DNA of 46,334 nucleotides from contig CAMCWS010000003.1 in NCBI GenBank assembly GCA_945882755.1, forward strand, positions 1 through 46,334. The letters run 5' to 3'. The position numbers were made by a program, and so were the translations under genes. The DNA comes from Bordetella parapertussis (lineage in GTDB: Bacteria > Pseudomonadota > Gammaproteobacteria > Burkholderiales > Burkholderiaceae_C). How positions within the stretch are numbered: position 1 is the stretch's first letter; each line of letters starts with the position of its first letter. Under the pieces are notes generated by a model. That model was not told the origin of the DNA. It saw only the letters and a program-made list of their open reading frames with translations, and made no database searches. Shown here one piece after another: positions 1 through 8,970 of the stretch.

Positions 1-315
1 TTTTTGCGTGGCCAAGCCCATGCGCAAATTGTCTTCCACCGTCAAACGATTGAAAATTTCACGCCCTTGCGGCACATAGCCAATGCCAGCTTTGGCACGT
101 TCGTAGGGGGTTGCCTTGGTGATCAATTGACCGTCAAACGTGATGGAACCCTCACGCAGTGGCACCAAACCCATCAAGGCTTTGAGCAAAGTGGTTTTGC
201 CCACACCATTGCGCCCCAGCAACACGGTCACCTGCCCAGCGTGGGTTTGCAAGCTGACATTGCGCAAAATGTGCGAGCCGCCATAGTATTGGTGAATGTT
301 TTGTACTTGCAACAT
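1..315 (-). CDS. urtE: Urea ABC transporter ATP-binding protein UrtE (partial, C-terminus beyond window)
   Basis: Only the first 105 codons are present; the gene runs off the left edge. The visible part starts MLQVQNIHQYYGG, carries a Walker A motif GRNGVGKTT at about residues 34-42 and the Q-loop stretch GYVPQGREIF, both typical of the LivF/UrtE class of branched-chain amino acid/urea-type ABC ATPases. It would energise urea import with UrtD at the cytoplasmic face of the UrtBC channel. The start lies 3 bases downstream of the urtD stop, so it is the last visible gene of urtABCDE. ureD often follows in related bacteria but cannot be seen here. Compared with the second UrtE-like protein in this window it has a normal Walker A. 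Confidence 0.93.
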   Translation of the reverse strand, partial: MLQVQNIHQYYGGSHILRNVSLQTHAGQVTVLLGRNGVGKTTLLKALMGLVPLREGSITFDGQLITKATPYERAKAGIGYVPQGREIFNRLTVEDNLRMGLATQK

Positions 316-318
316 GGC

Positions 319-1191
319 TTAGCGTCCTAAATACACATCAATCACACCTTCATCGGCTTGGACTTGCGCAAAGCTGCCTTGGGCCAACACAGCGCCATCG
401 CAAAGCACGGTCACGATGTCTGAGATTTTTCGAATAAACCCCATGTCGTGCTCAACCACCATCAAAGTGTGTTTGCCCTTTAAAGACAAAAACAGCTCAG
501 CAGTGCGTTCGGTTTCTTGGTCCGTCATGCCAGCCACCGGCTCATCCAACAGCAGCAGCTTGGGGTCTTGCATCAGCAACATGCCAATCTCTAGCCATTG
601 TTTTTGGCCATGACTTAGCAAGCCTGCCATTCGTCCTACGTCATCAGTTAAGCGAATGGTTTGCAAGACTTCACACAACCGGTCTTGTTGTACCCCGTTC
701 AAACGAAACAGCATGGAAGCAGTCACATTTTTAGCGGTTGCCAATGCAAGCTCTAGGTTTTCCCATACGGTTAAATGTTCAAACACGGTGGGTTTTTGAA
801 ATTTACGGCCAATGCCTAACTGCGCAATTTCAGGTTCGTTGTGGCGCAACAAGTCAATGGTGCTGCCAAAAAACACCTGACCACTGTCTGGGCGAGTTTT
901 GCCTGTGATGATGTCCATCATGGTGGTTTTGCCCGCACCATTGGGTCCTATGATGCAACGCAATTCACCAGGCGCAATGTCCAAAGACAAATGGTTGATG
1001 GCTTTGAAGCCATCGAAGCTGACATTGACATCTTCCAAATACAGGATACGACCGTGGGTCAAGTCCAGCTGCCCTGCCTGCAACACATGGCCATAACTTG
1101 CCCCCCTGTCACCTGATGCAGGCTGTTGAACCCGCCGAAACTGATGCGCTTGCAGGCGTTCGCTGCCTTCGTCAAATAAATCAGGCGTCAT
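319..1191 (-). CDS. urtD: Urea ABC transporter ATP-binding protein UrtD
   Basis: 290-residue ABC ATPase of the LivG/UrtD class. It has Walker A GPNGAGKTT (about residues 80-88), the UrtD-type signature LSHGQKQWLEIGM and Walker B LLLLDEPVAGM. The ABC core starts near residue 48 (ILYLEDVNVSFDGF); the first ~45 residues form an N-terminal extension, as is usual in proteobacterial UrtD. The start codon overlaps the urtC stop by 4 bases, which implies translational coupling. It pairs with UrtE to drive high-affinity urea uptake. The LSHGQKQWLE form, rather than LSGGQ, separates it from amino acid LivG proteins. Confidence 0.95.
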   Translation of the reverse strand: MTPDLFDEGSERLQAHQFRRVQQPASGDRGASYGHVLQAGQLDLTHGRILYLEDVNVSFDGFKAINHLSLDIAPGELRCIIGPNGAGKTTMMDIITGKTRPDSGQVFFGSTIDLLRHNEPEIAQLGIGRKFQKPTVFEHLTVWENLELALATAKNVTASMLFRLNGVQQDRLCEVLQTIRLTDDVGRMAGLLSHGQKQWLEIGMLLMQDPKLLLLDEPVAGMTDQETERTAELFLSLKGKHTLMVVEHDMGFIRKISDIVTVLCDGAVLAQGSFAQVQADEGVIDVYLGR

Positions 1192-2309
1192 GATGAAGCC
1201 CCTTTAGACAACCACGCTTGCCGTGCTTTGCTCCACAAGCCCAAGATACCTTGGGGCATGAACAAAGTCACTGCAATGAACAATGCGCCCAAGACATAAA
1301 GCCAAAACTCAGGCGCCACCACAGTCAGCCAACTTTTTGCACCATTGACCATGAAGGCACCCATGATGGGCCCCAACAAACTGCCTCTGCCACCCACGGC
1401 CGCCCATACAGCGATCTCAATGGAATTGGCTGGGCTCATTTCGCTGGGGTTGATGATGCCCACTTGCGGCACATACAAGGCACCTGCTACGCCACACATC
1501 ACCGCAGAGATCACCCAGATACTGAGTTTGTAGGGCAAGGGCGAATAGCCACAAAACATGACCCGACTTTCAGCGTCTCGGATGGCTTGCAACACCCTTC
1601 CAAATTTGCTTTGCACCAACCATCTGGCCATCAAAAAGAAACCCAACAAAGTCATGGCTGTGATGACAAACAGCACCATGCGCATATGGGGTGTGGCAAT
1701 CGTCATCCCCAAAATGCGTTTGAAGTCGGTGAAACCATTGTTACCACCAAACCCTGTTTCATTGCGGAAAAACAGCAACATAAATGCAAACGTCATGGCT
1801 TGGGTGATGATGGAGAAATACACCCCTTTGATACGTGAACGGAATGCAAAGTAACCAAAGACCGCCGCTAGCAGACCGGGTGCCAGCACTATCAAGAACA
1901 AAGTCGCGATGAAGCTGTCGCTGAAGTACCAATGCCAAGGCAAGGTGTTCCAATTCAAAAACACCATGAAGTCGGGCAGTTCTGATTTGTAATTGCCATC
2001 CGTCCCAATTTGCCGCATCAGGTACATGCCCATGGCATAACCACCTAAGGCAAAGAACAAGCCATGCCCTAAGGACAAGATGCCGGTATAGCCCCAGATC
2101 AAATCCATGGCCAAGGCACAGATGGCGAAGCACATGATCTTGCCCACCAACGAGATCACAAAGTCACTAACATGCAGGGGATGGCCCACTGGCACATACA
2201 AATTCAGCAAGGGTGTAAGCACGCCTAACAGCAAGATAAAACCAAGAAATGCCAGCCACCCCATAGGACTGAGCAATACGGGTTTAGAGGGAATAGTGAT
2301 GCTGCTCAT
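1188..2309 (-). CDS. urtC: Urea ABC transporter permease UrtC
   Basis: 373-residue membrane protein of the LivM/UrtC family, with many hydrophobic segments and the conserved family stretch LIWGYTGILSLGHGLFFALGG. The ATG at 2309 is preferred over a GTG at 2324 because an AGAGG sequence lies just upstream of the ATG and this start sits directly next to the urtB stop (2311). It forms the transmembrane channel with UrtB. The 3' end overlaps urtD by 4 bases. Confidence 0.94.
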   Translation of the reverse strand: MSSITIPSKPVLLSPMGWLAFLGFILLLGVLTPLLNLYVPVGHPLHVSDFVISLVGKIMCFAICALAMDLIWGYTGILSLGHGLFFALGGYAMGMYLMRQIGTDGNYKSELPDFMVFLNWNTLPWHWYFSDSFIATLFLIVLAPGLLAAVFGYFAFRSRIKGVYFSIITQAMTFAFMLLFFRNETGFGGNNGFTDFKRILGMTIATPHMRMVLFVITAMTLLGFFLMARWLVQSKFGRVLQAIRDAESRVMFCGYSPLPYKLSIWVISAVMCGVAGALYVPQVGIINPSEMSPANSIEIAVWAAVGGRGSLLGPIMGAFMVNGAKSWLTVVAPEFWLYVLGALFIAVTLFMPQGILGLWSKARQAWLSKGASS

Positions 2310-2310
2310 C

Positions 2311-3897
2311 TCAAGCCTCTGCACTTCTGCCCTTCATCGCAAACAGACCTTGCGGGCGTTTTTGGATGAAGATGATGATCAATACCAAGACCGTAATCTT
2401 GGCCAGCACAGCGCCGGTCCAACCTTCTAAAAATTTATTCAACACACCCAAGCCCAGTGCTGCGTAAACAGTACCAGCCAACTGACCCACACCACCCAGC
2501 ACCACCACCATGAAGGCGTCGACGATGTAGCCTTGACCCAGATCGGGGCCGACATTACCTATCTGGCTGAGCGCACAACCTGCCAAGCCTGCAATACCTG
2601 AACCGAGTGCAAAGGCATAGGTATCAATACGCGCGGTGTTCACGCCCATGCACGAAGCCATGGCGCGGTTTTGTGTCACACCGCGAACAAACAAACCCAA
2701 TCGGGTTTGGCTGATCAGCAATGCCATGCCCAGCAAAACAGCAAAAGCAAACACCACAATCAAAACACGGTTCCACGGCAGGCTTAAGTTAGACATCACT
2801 TGTATGCCTCCGCTCATCCAACGCGGGTTTTCAACCGCCACGTTTTGTGCGCCAAACAAACTGCGAACGGTTTGCATCAAAATCAAACTGATACCCCAAG
2901 TCGCCAACAAGGTTTCTAAGGGACGGCCGTACAAAAACCGCAGCACAGTGCGCTCCAGCACAGCACCCACAGCGGCGGCAGCCAAAAATGCAATGGGCAA
3001 TGCAGCCAGCAAATACCAGTCGAATGCATGCGGAAGGTATTGCCTGAACATGACTTGCACCACATAGGTGGCATAAGCGCCCACCATCATCAGCTCGCCA
3101 TGCGCCATGTTGATGACGCCCATCAAGCCATAGGTGATGGCCAAGCCCAAAGCGACCAACAACAAAATCGAACCCAAGCTGATACCGGTGAACACCACGC
3201 CCAAACGCTCGCCCCACGCCAATGCATCCTTGATCGTGGCGAGCGAGGCGATGATTTGAGCTTTGACTTTGGGGTCGGTTTCTACGCTCAGTTGTTGGTT
3301 CAATAACAACTGCGCTTCGGGGGACTTGGCTTGCCCCAGTGTTTGCGCAGCTTGCAACCGCTCTACGGAATCAGTCACGCTGATGGCCATGGCAGCCTTG
3401 GCCAACATCAAAGCGTTTTTGACTTGCGCGTTGGTTTCAACTTGCAAAGCTTTGTTGATCAAAGGCAATTTAGCCGCGTCGGGCTCTTTCGCCAAAGCCA
3501 TGGCGGCTTGCAAACGAATCTTGTCATCAGGGTTGAGTAGCTTTAAAGCTGCCAATGCAGCATCAATTTCTCCGCGCATACGGTTATTGCTGATCACATC
3601 TTCCGCATCGCTCGGCATGGGTATTTCGGCGTCAGTCACGGGATCAAAGGCCTTGCCATCGCGCAATACCAACGCTTGATTGCCTGCAACTTTCACGCTG
3701 TCATCGGCCAAGGCCTGCAAATAATTTGCAGTGGAAGCATCTGCTTCTTGCAATGCTTGGTTCAGTACTTCTAAACGGTTGTCGGTCTCACCTTGCACCA
3801 TGCCGATGGCTTGGGTGCTGGTCAGTGCTTGAGCTAAAGAGAAACTCAAACAACTGCATAAAAAGACAAAGCTCAACCTGATGCGGATGGTCCACAT
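2311..3897 (-). CDS. urtB: Urea ABC transporter permease UrtB with N-terminal periplasmic extension
   Basis: 528 residues. A signal-like N-terminus (residues 1-24, ending LAQA) is followed by about 200 residues rich in Ala, Leu, Gln and Lys that read as short helical (HEAT-like) repeats. From about residue 225 comes a LivH/UrtB permease with the conserved AITYGLMGVINMAHGELMM stretch. Such an extension is known in proteobacterial UrtB proteins. The paralogue at 13306-14208 lacks it. The gene is separated from urtA by a spacer of about 87 bases that contains a strong stem-loop, so its expression relative to urtA may be reduced. Confidence 0.94.
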   Translation of the reverse strand: MWTIRIRLSFVFLCSCLSFSLAQALTSTQAIGMVQGETDNRLEVLNQALQEADASTANYLQALADDSVKVAGNQALVLRDGKAFDPVTDAEIPMPSDAEDVISNNRMRGEIDAALAALKLLNPDDKIRLQAAMALAKEPDAAKLPLINKALQVETNAQVKNALMLAKAAMAISVTDSVERLQAAQTLGQAKSPEAQLLLNQQLSVETDPKVKAQIIASLATIKDALAWGERLGVVFTGISLGSILLLVALGLAITYGLMGVINMAHGELMMVGAYATYVVQVMFRQYLPHAFDWYLLAALPIAFLAAAAVGAVLERTVLRFLYGRPLETLLATWGISLILMQTVRSLFGAQNVAVENPRWMSGGIQVMSNLSLPWNRVLIVVFAFAVLLGMALLISQTRLGLFVRGVTQNRAMASCMGVNTARIDTYAFALGSGIAGLAGCALSQIGNVGPDLGQGYIVDAFMVVVLGGVGQLAGTVYAALGLGVLNKFLEGWTGAVLAKITVLVLIIIFIQKRPQGLFAMKGRSAEA

Positions 3898-3939
3898 GCG
3901 ACAACTCTCGGGAAAATTGGGGGTGGGGATGGAGGGAAA

Positions 3940-3971
3940 AGGTCAGTGGCGCCTCACCTCGCCACTGACTT
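3940..3971 (-). promoter_or_regulatory. Stem-loop between urtA and urtB
   Basis: A perfect 10-bp inverted repeat (GTCAGTGGCG ... CGCCACTGAC) with an 8-base loop lies between the substrate-binding protein gene and the permease gene. On the coding strand it is followed by only a short T-run (CCTTTTCC), so it is at best a partial terminator. Stem-loops at this position commonly raise binding-protein mRNA relative to downstream permease mRNA; that role is inferred. Confidence 0.7.
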
Positions 3972-3984
3972 CACTCAAAAAAAC

Positions 3985-5256
3985 TTACTTCTTGACAGGT
4001 TCGTCAGGCTTTTTGTCGTTGCCGACGATGTAGGGACTCCAAGGCTTGGCTTTCACAGGACCAGGTGTTTTCCAAACCACATTGAACTGACCATCTGCCT
4101 TGATCTCACCAATGAACACCGACTTGTGCAAGTGGTGGTTTTTCTCATCCATCTTGCTGGTGATACCGCTAGGTGCTTTGAAGGTTTGACCTGCCATGGC
4201 AGCGATGACTTTGTCGACGTCAGTGGACTTGGCTTTTTCAACCGCTTGTTTCCACATATTGATACCGATGTAAGTGGCTTCCATTGGGTCGTTGGTCAAA
4301 GGCTTGTCTTTGTGACCTGCAATGCCTTTGGCCTTGGCGTAGTCAGACCATTTTTTGATGAATGCATCGTTGGTGGGGTTCTTGATGGATTGGAAATAAT
4401 TCCAAGCTGCCAAGTGACCAACCAAAGGCTTGGTGTCCACGCCGCGCAGTTCTTCTTCACCCACAGAGAAAGCCACCACAGGAACGTCTTTGGCCTTCAA
4501 GCCTGCATTGCCCAACTCTTTATAGAAGGGAACATTGGAGTCACCGTTGATGGTGGAGACCACTGCAGTTTTACCGCCAGCTGAAAATTTCTTGATGTCA
4601 GCCACAATGGTTTGGTAATCGGAGTGACCAAACGGTGTGTATTTCTCGTCGATGTCCGACTCTTTCACGCCTTTGCTGATGAGGTATGCACGCAAAATTT
4701 TGTTGGTGGTGCGGGGGTAAACATAGTCGGTACCCAACAACACCCAACGCTTGGCAGCACCACCGTCTTTGCTCATCAAATAGTCAACAGCTGGGATGGC
4801 TTGTTGGTTAGGTGCTGCACCGGTATAGAACACGTTTTTAGAGAGCTCTTCACCTTCGTACTGCACAGGGTAGAACAACAAGCCGTTCATTTCTTCAACG
4901 ACGGGCAACACTGATTTGCGTGACACAGAGGTCCAGCAACCGAAGATCACGGCCACTTTGTCTTGACCCAAGAGTTGCTTGGTTTTCTCAGCAAACAAAG
5001 GCCAGTTGGAGGCAGGGTCAACCACCACGGGTTCGAGCTTCTTGCCCAACACGCCACCCTTGGCATTGATTTCATCGATAGCCATCAACACGGTGTCTTT
5101 CAACACGGTTTCAGAAATGGCCATGGTGCCAGAGAGGCTATGCAACACACCGACTTTGATGGTGTCTGCAGCGTGTGCAATAGAAAGTGTCAGAGATCCA
5201 CTGACCAAGGCAGCAGCAGCGGCCAAGGTTTTGAGATGGTTGCGACGGTTAAGCAT
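3985..5256 (-). CDS. urtA: Urea ABC transporter substrate-binding protein UrtA
   Basis: 423 residues, periplasmic. The N-terminus MLNRRNHLKTLAAAAAL resembles a Tat-type signal (RRNHLK) followed by a hydrophobic stretch and an AHA cleavage region. The mature part begins DTIKVGVLHSLSGTMAISE, the hallmark of UrtA/AmiC-type periplasmic binding proteins, and contains GCWTSVSRKSVLPVVEE and the YVYPRTTNKI segment typical of UrtA. It captures urea for UrtBCDE. It is preceded by a sigma-54 promoter and GCACC-type dyads and followed by a stem-loop. It is one of three members of the UrtA/AmiC fold in this window. Confidence 0.95.
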   Translation of the reverse strand: MLNRRNHLKTLAAAAALVSGSLTLSIAHAADTIKVGVLHSLSGTMAISETVLKDTVLMAIDEINAKGGVLGKKLEPVVVDPASNWPLFAEKTKQLLGQDKVAVIFGCWTSVSRKSVLPVVEEMNGLLFYPVQYEGEELSKNVFYTGAAPNQQAIPAVDYLMSKDGGAAKRWVLLGTDYVYPRTTNKILRAYLISKGVKESDIDEKYTPFGHSDYQTIVADIKKFSAGGKTAVVSTINGDSNVPFYKELGNAGLKAKDVPVVAFSVGEEELRGVDTKPLVGHLAAWNYFQSIKNPTNDAFIKKWSDYAKAKGIAGHKDKPLTNDPMEATYIGINMWKQAVEKAKSTDVDKVIAAMAGQTFKAPSGITSKMDEKNHHLHKSVFIGEIKADGQFNVVWKTPGPVKAKPWSPYIVGNDKKPDEPVKK

Positions 5257-5322
5257 GAGAGGAACTCCAAGTCGTTCAAGGTTGAAAAGAAACGCGCCTT
5301 GTGGGCTGCGCCCTTTAGCCTT

Positions 5323-5338
5323 TGCAAGGCTTATGCCA
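5323..5338 (-). promoter_or_regulatory. Sigma-54 (RpoN) promoter of urtABCDE
   Basis: On the minus strand the sequence reads TGGCATAAGCCTTGCA. This matches the sigma-54 pattern TGGCAY-N5-TTGCW with exact GG-N10-GC spacing. It lies about 70 bases upstream of the urtA start. Transcription would start near 5312. Nitrogen-controlled activation by NtrC is expected for a urea transporter but is inferred. Confidence 0.75.
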
Positions 5339-5367
5339 ACCCGTGGCTATTGGAATGTTGAGCTGTT

Positions 5368-5392
5368 CAGGTGCATTCATAGATGTCACCTG
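5368..5392. promoter_or_regulatory. Inverted repeat upstream of the urtA sigma-54 promoter (proximal)
   Basis: CAGGTG and CACCTG arms separated by 13 bases, 25 bp overall, centred about 68 bases before the predicted urtA transcription start. It contains the GGTGCA hexamer. It could be an activator site, or part of one, for the sigma-54 promoter. The factor is not identified. Confidence 0.45.
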
Positions 5393-5407
5393 CCTGTATT
5401 GCACCAA

Positions 5408-5432
5408 ACACGCACCCATAAATGGTGCGTGT
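5408..5432. promoter_or_regulatory. Perfect 9-bp dyad upstream of the urtA sigma-54 promoter (distal)
   Basis: Arms ACACGCACC and GGTGCGTGT are perfect inverted repeats around a 7-base centre. The core GCACC-N7-GGTGC resembles the NtrC enhancer GCACC-N5-GGTGC but is 2 bases wider. It is centred about 108 bases before the predicted transcription start and 40 bp from the proximal dyad. It lies downstream of amiR, so it could also fold as a weak hairpin at the end of the amide operon, but no T-run follows it. Confidence 0.5.
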
Positions 5433-5479
5433 AGAGATTTCAGCGCCAAATCAGGGCTCTGATCTCTGCTGGTGCATTT

Positions 5480-6157
5480 TTATTTGATTCGAACCACAGA
5501 TGCAGACAATTTAGATTTTGGATCTGCTTTTTTCTGACTGCTGACTGCGTTGGTTTCACCCAAAGCTGACTCAAGTGCATCTTTGGCAGTATTGATGCTA
5601 TGGGCGACTTCCTCAATGGAGCAGCGTTTGTCCATGGATCGATTTCGAATAATCTTAAATGCCTCGACATCGCTGATACCGCTGGTATCCATCAGAAACC
5701 GCTTTGCCTGCTCAACAACTCTGACAGACTCAACACGTCCTTCAAGTTTATTGATGCGCTTGAGCAGATCTTCACGAATTTTGTGCTGATTCACTGCAAG
5801 CACAATGGCTGACAACACGCCAAAAGGCTTGACTGGAGAAAAAAGCAAGGCTGAAGAATTTAACTGGCAAGCCAAGTCAAGCACCGTGGGGCTTTCAAAT
5901 TGCAAGACAGACACCACAATTTTATTTTTCAATGCCTTCAGCAAGGTCTTGTCTATTTTGATAAATGCTTCGGGCACCAGGGCCAGCACCACCAGATCAA
6001 CTGTGAGCAATTCACTCAACACTGGAGGCCACACTTGCTGATAGGGCATGCCCAAACGCTCAAGTTGCTGAGAAATCAAACGGCATTCAGCGCCCAGTGG
6101 GTGGCATAAGCCCACTTGCATCTGGCGCAAACCAGCAACTACATCTCGCTGTTCCAT
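5480..6157 (-). CDS. amiR: AmiR-like ANTAR-domain transcription antiterminator
   Basis: 225 residues. The N-terminal ~125 residues look like a pseudo-receiver domain. A coiled-coil stretch (KRINKLEGRVESVRVVEQAK) follows, and then a C-terminal ANTAR RNA-binding domain (about 135-195) with the typical FLMDTSGISDVEAFKIIRNRSMD pattern in segments. The start at 6157 is supported by AAGGAGGG just upstream; a longer frame to 6202 lacks such support. In Pseudomonas AmiR is held by AmiC and, when released by amides, lets RNA polymerase read through a leader terminator. Here it is the last gene of the amide unit, next to amiC, and its likely target is the leader at 15464-15600. Confidence 0.85.
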   Translation of the reverse strand: MEQRDVVAGLRQMQVGLCHPLGAECRLISQQLERLGMPYQQVWPPVLSELLTVDLVVLALVPEAFIKIDKTLLKALKNKIVVSVLQFESPTVLDLACQLNSSALLFSPVKPFGVLSAIVLAVNQHKIREDLLKRINKLEGRVESVRVVEQAKRFLMDTSGISDVEAFKIIRNRSMDKRCSIEEVAHSINTAKDALESALGETNAVSSQKKADPKSKLSASVVRIK

Positions 6158-6219
6158 ATACCCTCCTTGGCGACAATCATCTGCAAACGAGACACAAGGC
6201 ACTCACCGATAAAGTGAGA

Positions 6220-7335
6220 CTACAAAGCAGAAATGGCATAGGACATCAAATACGGGTCTGGCCGTACCGTCCTCTTGGATTCCTTCACAATTTCAAAATC
6301 ACCATCTTCCCTGGATCTGCCAATACGGGAGTACACCCAGCAATGGTTGTTATCGGGGTCGATTCGAACACGGCCTTGTGGCGCTTCTACTTCCATACCG
6401 CGCAAAACTTTGAGCAGGCTGTCTGTGTGGGCATCATCTGCTTCAATCAAGGCTTTAGCAAACAGCATAACTTGAAAGTATGCTGATTCCCAGCATTGGT
6501 TAATAGGCACTTTTTGGGTGTGGGTAGCCAATTGCTGCAACGAAGGAATGGGTGACTGCTTGAGCAGCGAGGCAAAGAAGGGAGCTGCAGTGAAGTGGTT
6601 GGCTCTGGCAAATGGTTGCATACTCGCCAACTCCGCTTCAGAAGTGGTCAAACTTGCTATCGGCAATGTAAGCGGCTGCAAACCTGCTTGGGCATATGTT
6701 TCATAAAAAGCCGCAGTCGACGACCCGACCACTGTCGAGAAAATAAAGTCAGGTTTACACGCAGCAATGTCCTCAACCACAGGTCTGAACTCAGCATGCA
6801 GTGCTTCGATACTGAGGTAATGCTCACCCATGATTTTTCCGCCGAAACCGTTGACCATGTCTTTCATGATGCGGTTGGACTCGTAGGGGTAAACATAGTC
6901 AGAGCCGACCAAATAACAATTTTTACCAAACTTCGAGAACATGAATTCAGCCAAGATGATGATGTTCTGGTTTGGACAAGCACCTGTATAAATCACATTG
7001 GGTGAAAACTCAAAGCCCTCGTACAAGGTGGGATAGAAAAGCAGTTTGTTGTATTTTTCAATGACAGGCAGCACAGACTTGCGGCTGATCGATGTGTAAC
7101 AACCGAATATGACACCAACCCCCTGCTCGTTGATCAACTTTTCACTCATCATTGAAAAAAGATAAGGATCAGATTGGGGATCCATGTAAAACGGCTTAAC
7201 CTCTAAACCATACGCTGACAACAGAATATTAGCCTCGTCAATCGCCAGCAAAGTTGCATGCAACTGGGTTTTCTCAATCACGGAGGTGGCACCTGTTTGC
7301 GAAAAAAGTACGCCCACAGGGATAACGGTCTTCAT
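6220..7335 (-). CDS. amiC: AmiC-like cytoplasmic amide sensor / negative regulator
   Basis: 371 residues of the UrtA/AmiC periplasmic-binding-protein fold. It starts directly with the fold (MKTVIPVGVLFSQTGATS) and has no signal peptide, so it should stay in the cytoplasm. Shared segments with the two transport proteins include GCYTSISRKSVLPVIEKYNKL, split over two helices, and SDYVYPYESNRI. In Pseudomonas aeruginosa AmiC binds short-chain amides and sequesters AmiR. The gene overlaps the VWA gene by 4 bases (ATGA) and is followed by amiR, as expected for a sensor/antiterminator pair. The ligand here is not known from sequence. Confidence 0.85.
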   Translation of the reverse strand: MKTVIPVGVLFSQTGATSVIEKTQLHATLLAIDEANILLSAYGLEVKPFYMDPQSDPYLFSMMSEKLINEQGVGVIFGCYTSISRKSVLPVIEKYNKLLFYPTLYEGFEFSPNVIYTGACPNQNIIILAEFMFSKFGKNCYLVGSDYVYPYESNRIMKDMVNGFGGKIMGEHYLSIEALHAEFRPVVEDIAACKPDFIFSTVVGSSTAAFYETYAQAGLQPLTLPIASLTTSEAELASMQPFARANHFTAAPFFASLLKQSPIPSLQQLATHTQKVPINQCWESAYFQVMLFAKALIEADDAHTDSLLKVLRGMEVEAPQGRVRIDPDNNHCWVYSRIGRSREDGDFEIVKESKRTVRPDPYLMSYAISAL

Positions 7336-8960
7336 GTAAAACTCTTTCTAATTTTTTTCAACACATTTCGCATAGCTAATTCAATATTGTCAGTCTCACA
7401 AACCACAGTATGCGACAGACCGAAGATTTTCTGACAAATCTGGCCTTGCAAAGATCCAATTTTCAAACACATCACGCTCACGCCTTCTTCTCTCAATTGG
7501 GCCACCACAAATTGGCTGTCTTGCCATAAATAATTTTCATCTACGCAGTCCACATCACTGGGCACACCATCGGTCAACACCAGCACCATGGGTTGCTGTA
7601 ACCGGTTTGTACACAAACTGCTCATGTGTCGCAGTGCAGCACCAAGCCTGGTTGAATAGGAGGCCTGCAGGCCTTGCAACTCGTGGCGCTGAATGTCTGT
7701 CCATGGTGAAACAAAATCCTTGTGCAGGGTAATACTGACGTCGTCTTTGGTGTTGGAATGAAAACTTGAGACCGCAAACGGGATACGTGCCGATTGGAAA
7801 AAATCCGCCAAATAGGTAATGGCTTTTTTTTCAAGATCGAGAATGCTGGTGAAACTTCCTGTAATACGGTCATTGGCAGATTCAGAGGCATCTATAAGCA
7901 CCATCACACCGGCACTCAATAGCTGTCGCTGCCATTGCAGAAAAATATTTTCATCCGGAGAAACTTCACAGCGCAAATCGATATTGCGCTCTATGGCTTT
8001 GTCAAGCCACAGTTGTTCGCTGGCATCAACGGATGTCTTGAACTCTCCTCGATTGGCACGCTTTCTGCGGGATTTCAAATAAGCCGTCTGTGCTGCACGC
8101 AAGGGTACACGTTTGAATCTAGAAGCAGGCAACAAACCCAAGTGGTTCACGGTCACGTAAGACTTATTCAAGTTTTGAGCCTGTGCATCCCATTCGTCAT
8201 AGTAAAAAATCAGTTTCTCTTGCTTGGGTGCAAGATCAGGCTCTGAGGTAGGAGATGTTCGTGAATGGGTGACCGATTCCTGCACTTTTTGCTCTGCCGA
8301 AGCGTCTGTCCAAAGTATAGAGTTGTCATCGCGGTAAGGTGGCCAAACTGCATACTTCGTATGGTCAAAGCGGTAACGCATCTGACCCAGATCATTGGCC
8401 AAAATTGACCCTGCTTCGCGCAATGCAGCAAACCCACCGCCGCTGTGCAAAGCTTGCTCATACATATCCAGCGCTTTGCCACACCAATAATCTTCATACA
8501 CATTGTGTCTTCGGTTCAGACAAACAGACATCTTGGCTAACTGGGTTTCGACGCCACCGATGCTCAATGCCTGAGCCATGTCCATGCGCGAAGTAAAGAC
8601 TGCACTTATGCCCTCTATATCCTCATTGATCAAACGCTCCACACGCTCATCTTCAAGCAATGAGATCACTGCCAGCGAAAGATGTTTGAATTTACCGACT
8701 GGCTGAAAAAATAAAGAGTGCTTTAAATGGGCTTTGGCATGGGCCACCATGCAGAGTAAATCCACAGGCTGATAACTGCCCTGCAACACCGCTGAAAGCT
8801 GCTGCGACAAACTGTGCGGCAATGACAAGCCATAGGGGGTAATCGCCAATCTCTGCTGTTGACGACTTCGCTCAACGGACACCACGGGCAGGCTTTGGTC
8901 AGGCTGCTGCAAACCACGCAAGACAGATTCAAGCCACTTATCAGCGATCACTGTGGCCAT
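7332..8960 (-). CDS. VWA-domain protein, CbbO/NorD-like partner of the AAA+ ATPase
   Basis: 542 residues. The C-terminal third is a von Willebrand factor A domain with a MIDAS motif DASESAND (about residues 360-367) and the later segment LVLTDGVPSD. The N-terminal part resembles NorD/CbbO proteins (YLLEDERVERLINEDIEGI-like segment and MAQALSI). NorD/CbbO proteins work with a MoxR-type ATPase (NorQ/CbbQ) to activate or assemble a target enzyme, such as Rubisco or nitric oxide reductase. The gene sits 10 bases after such an ATPase gene and overlaps amiC. The target in this operon is unknown; amidase or the transporter are candidates by position only. Confidence 0.8.
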   Translation of the reverse strand: MATVIADKWLESVLRGLQQPDQSLPVVSVERSRQQQRLAITPYGLSLPHSLSQQLSAVLQGSYQPVDLLCMVAHAKAHLKHSLFFQPVGKFKHLSLAVISLLEDERVERLINEDIEGISAVFTSRMDMAQALSIGGVETQLAKMSVCLNRRHNVYEDYWCGKALDMYEQALHSGGGFAALREAGSILANDLGQMRYRFDHTKYAVWPPYRDDNSILWTDASAEQKVQESVTHSRTSPTSEPDLAPKQEKLIFYYDEWDAQAQNLNKSYVTVNHLGLLPASRFKRVPLRAAQTAYLKSRRKRANRGEFKTSVDASEQLWLDKAIERNIDLRCEVSPDENIFLQWQRQLLSAGVMVLIDASESANDRITGSFTSILDLEKKAITYLADFFQSARIPFAVSSFHSNTKDDVSITLHKDFVSPWTDIQRHELQGLQASYSTRLGAALRHMSSLCTNRLQQPMVLVLTDGVPSDVDCVDENYLWQDSQFVVAQLREEGVSVMCLKIGSLQGQICQKIFGLSHTVVCETDNIELAMRNVLKKIRKSFT

Positions 8961-8970
8961 GGCTATGCAA

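Noticed and set aside
5408..5432. Terminator of the amide unit after amiR
   Set aside because: The stem is perfect but no T-run follows; its position fits an upstream activator site for urtA better.
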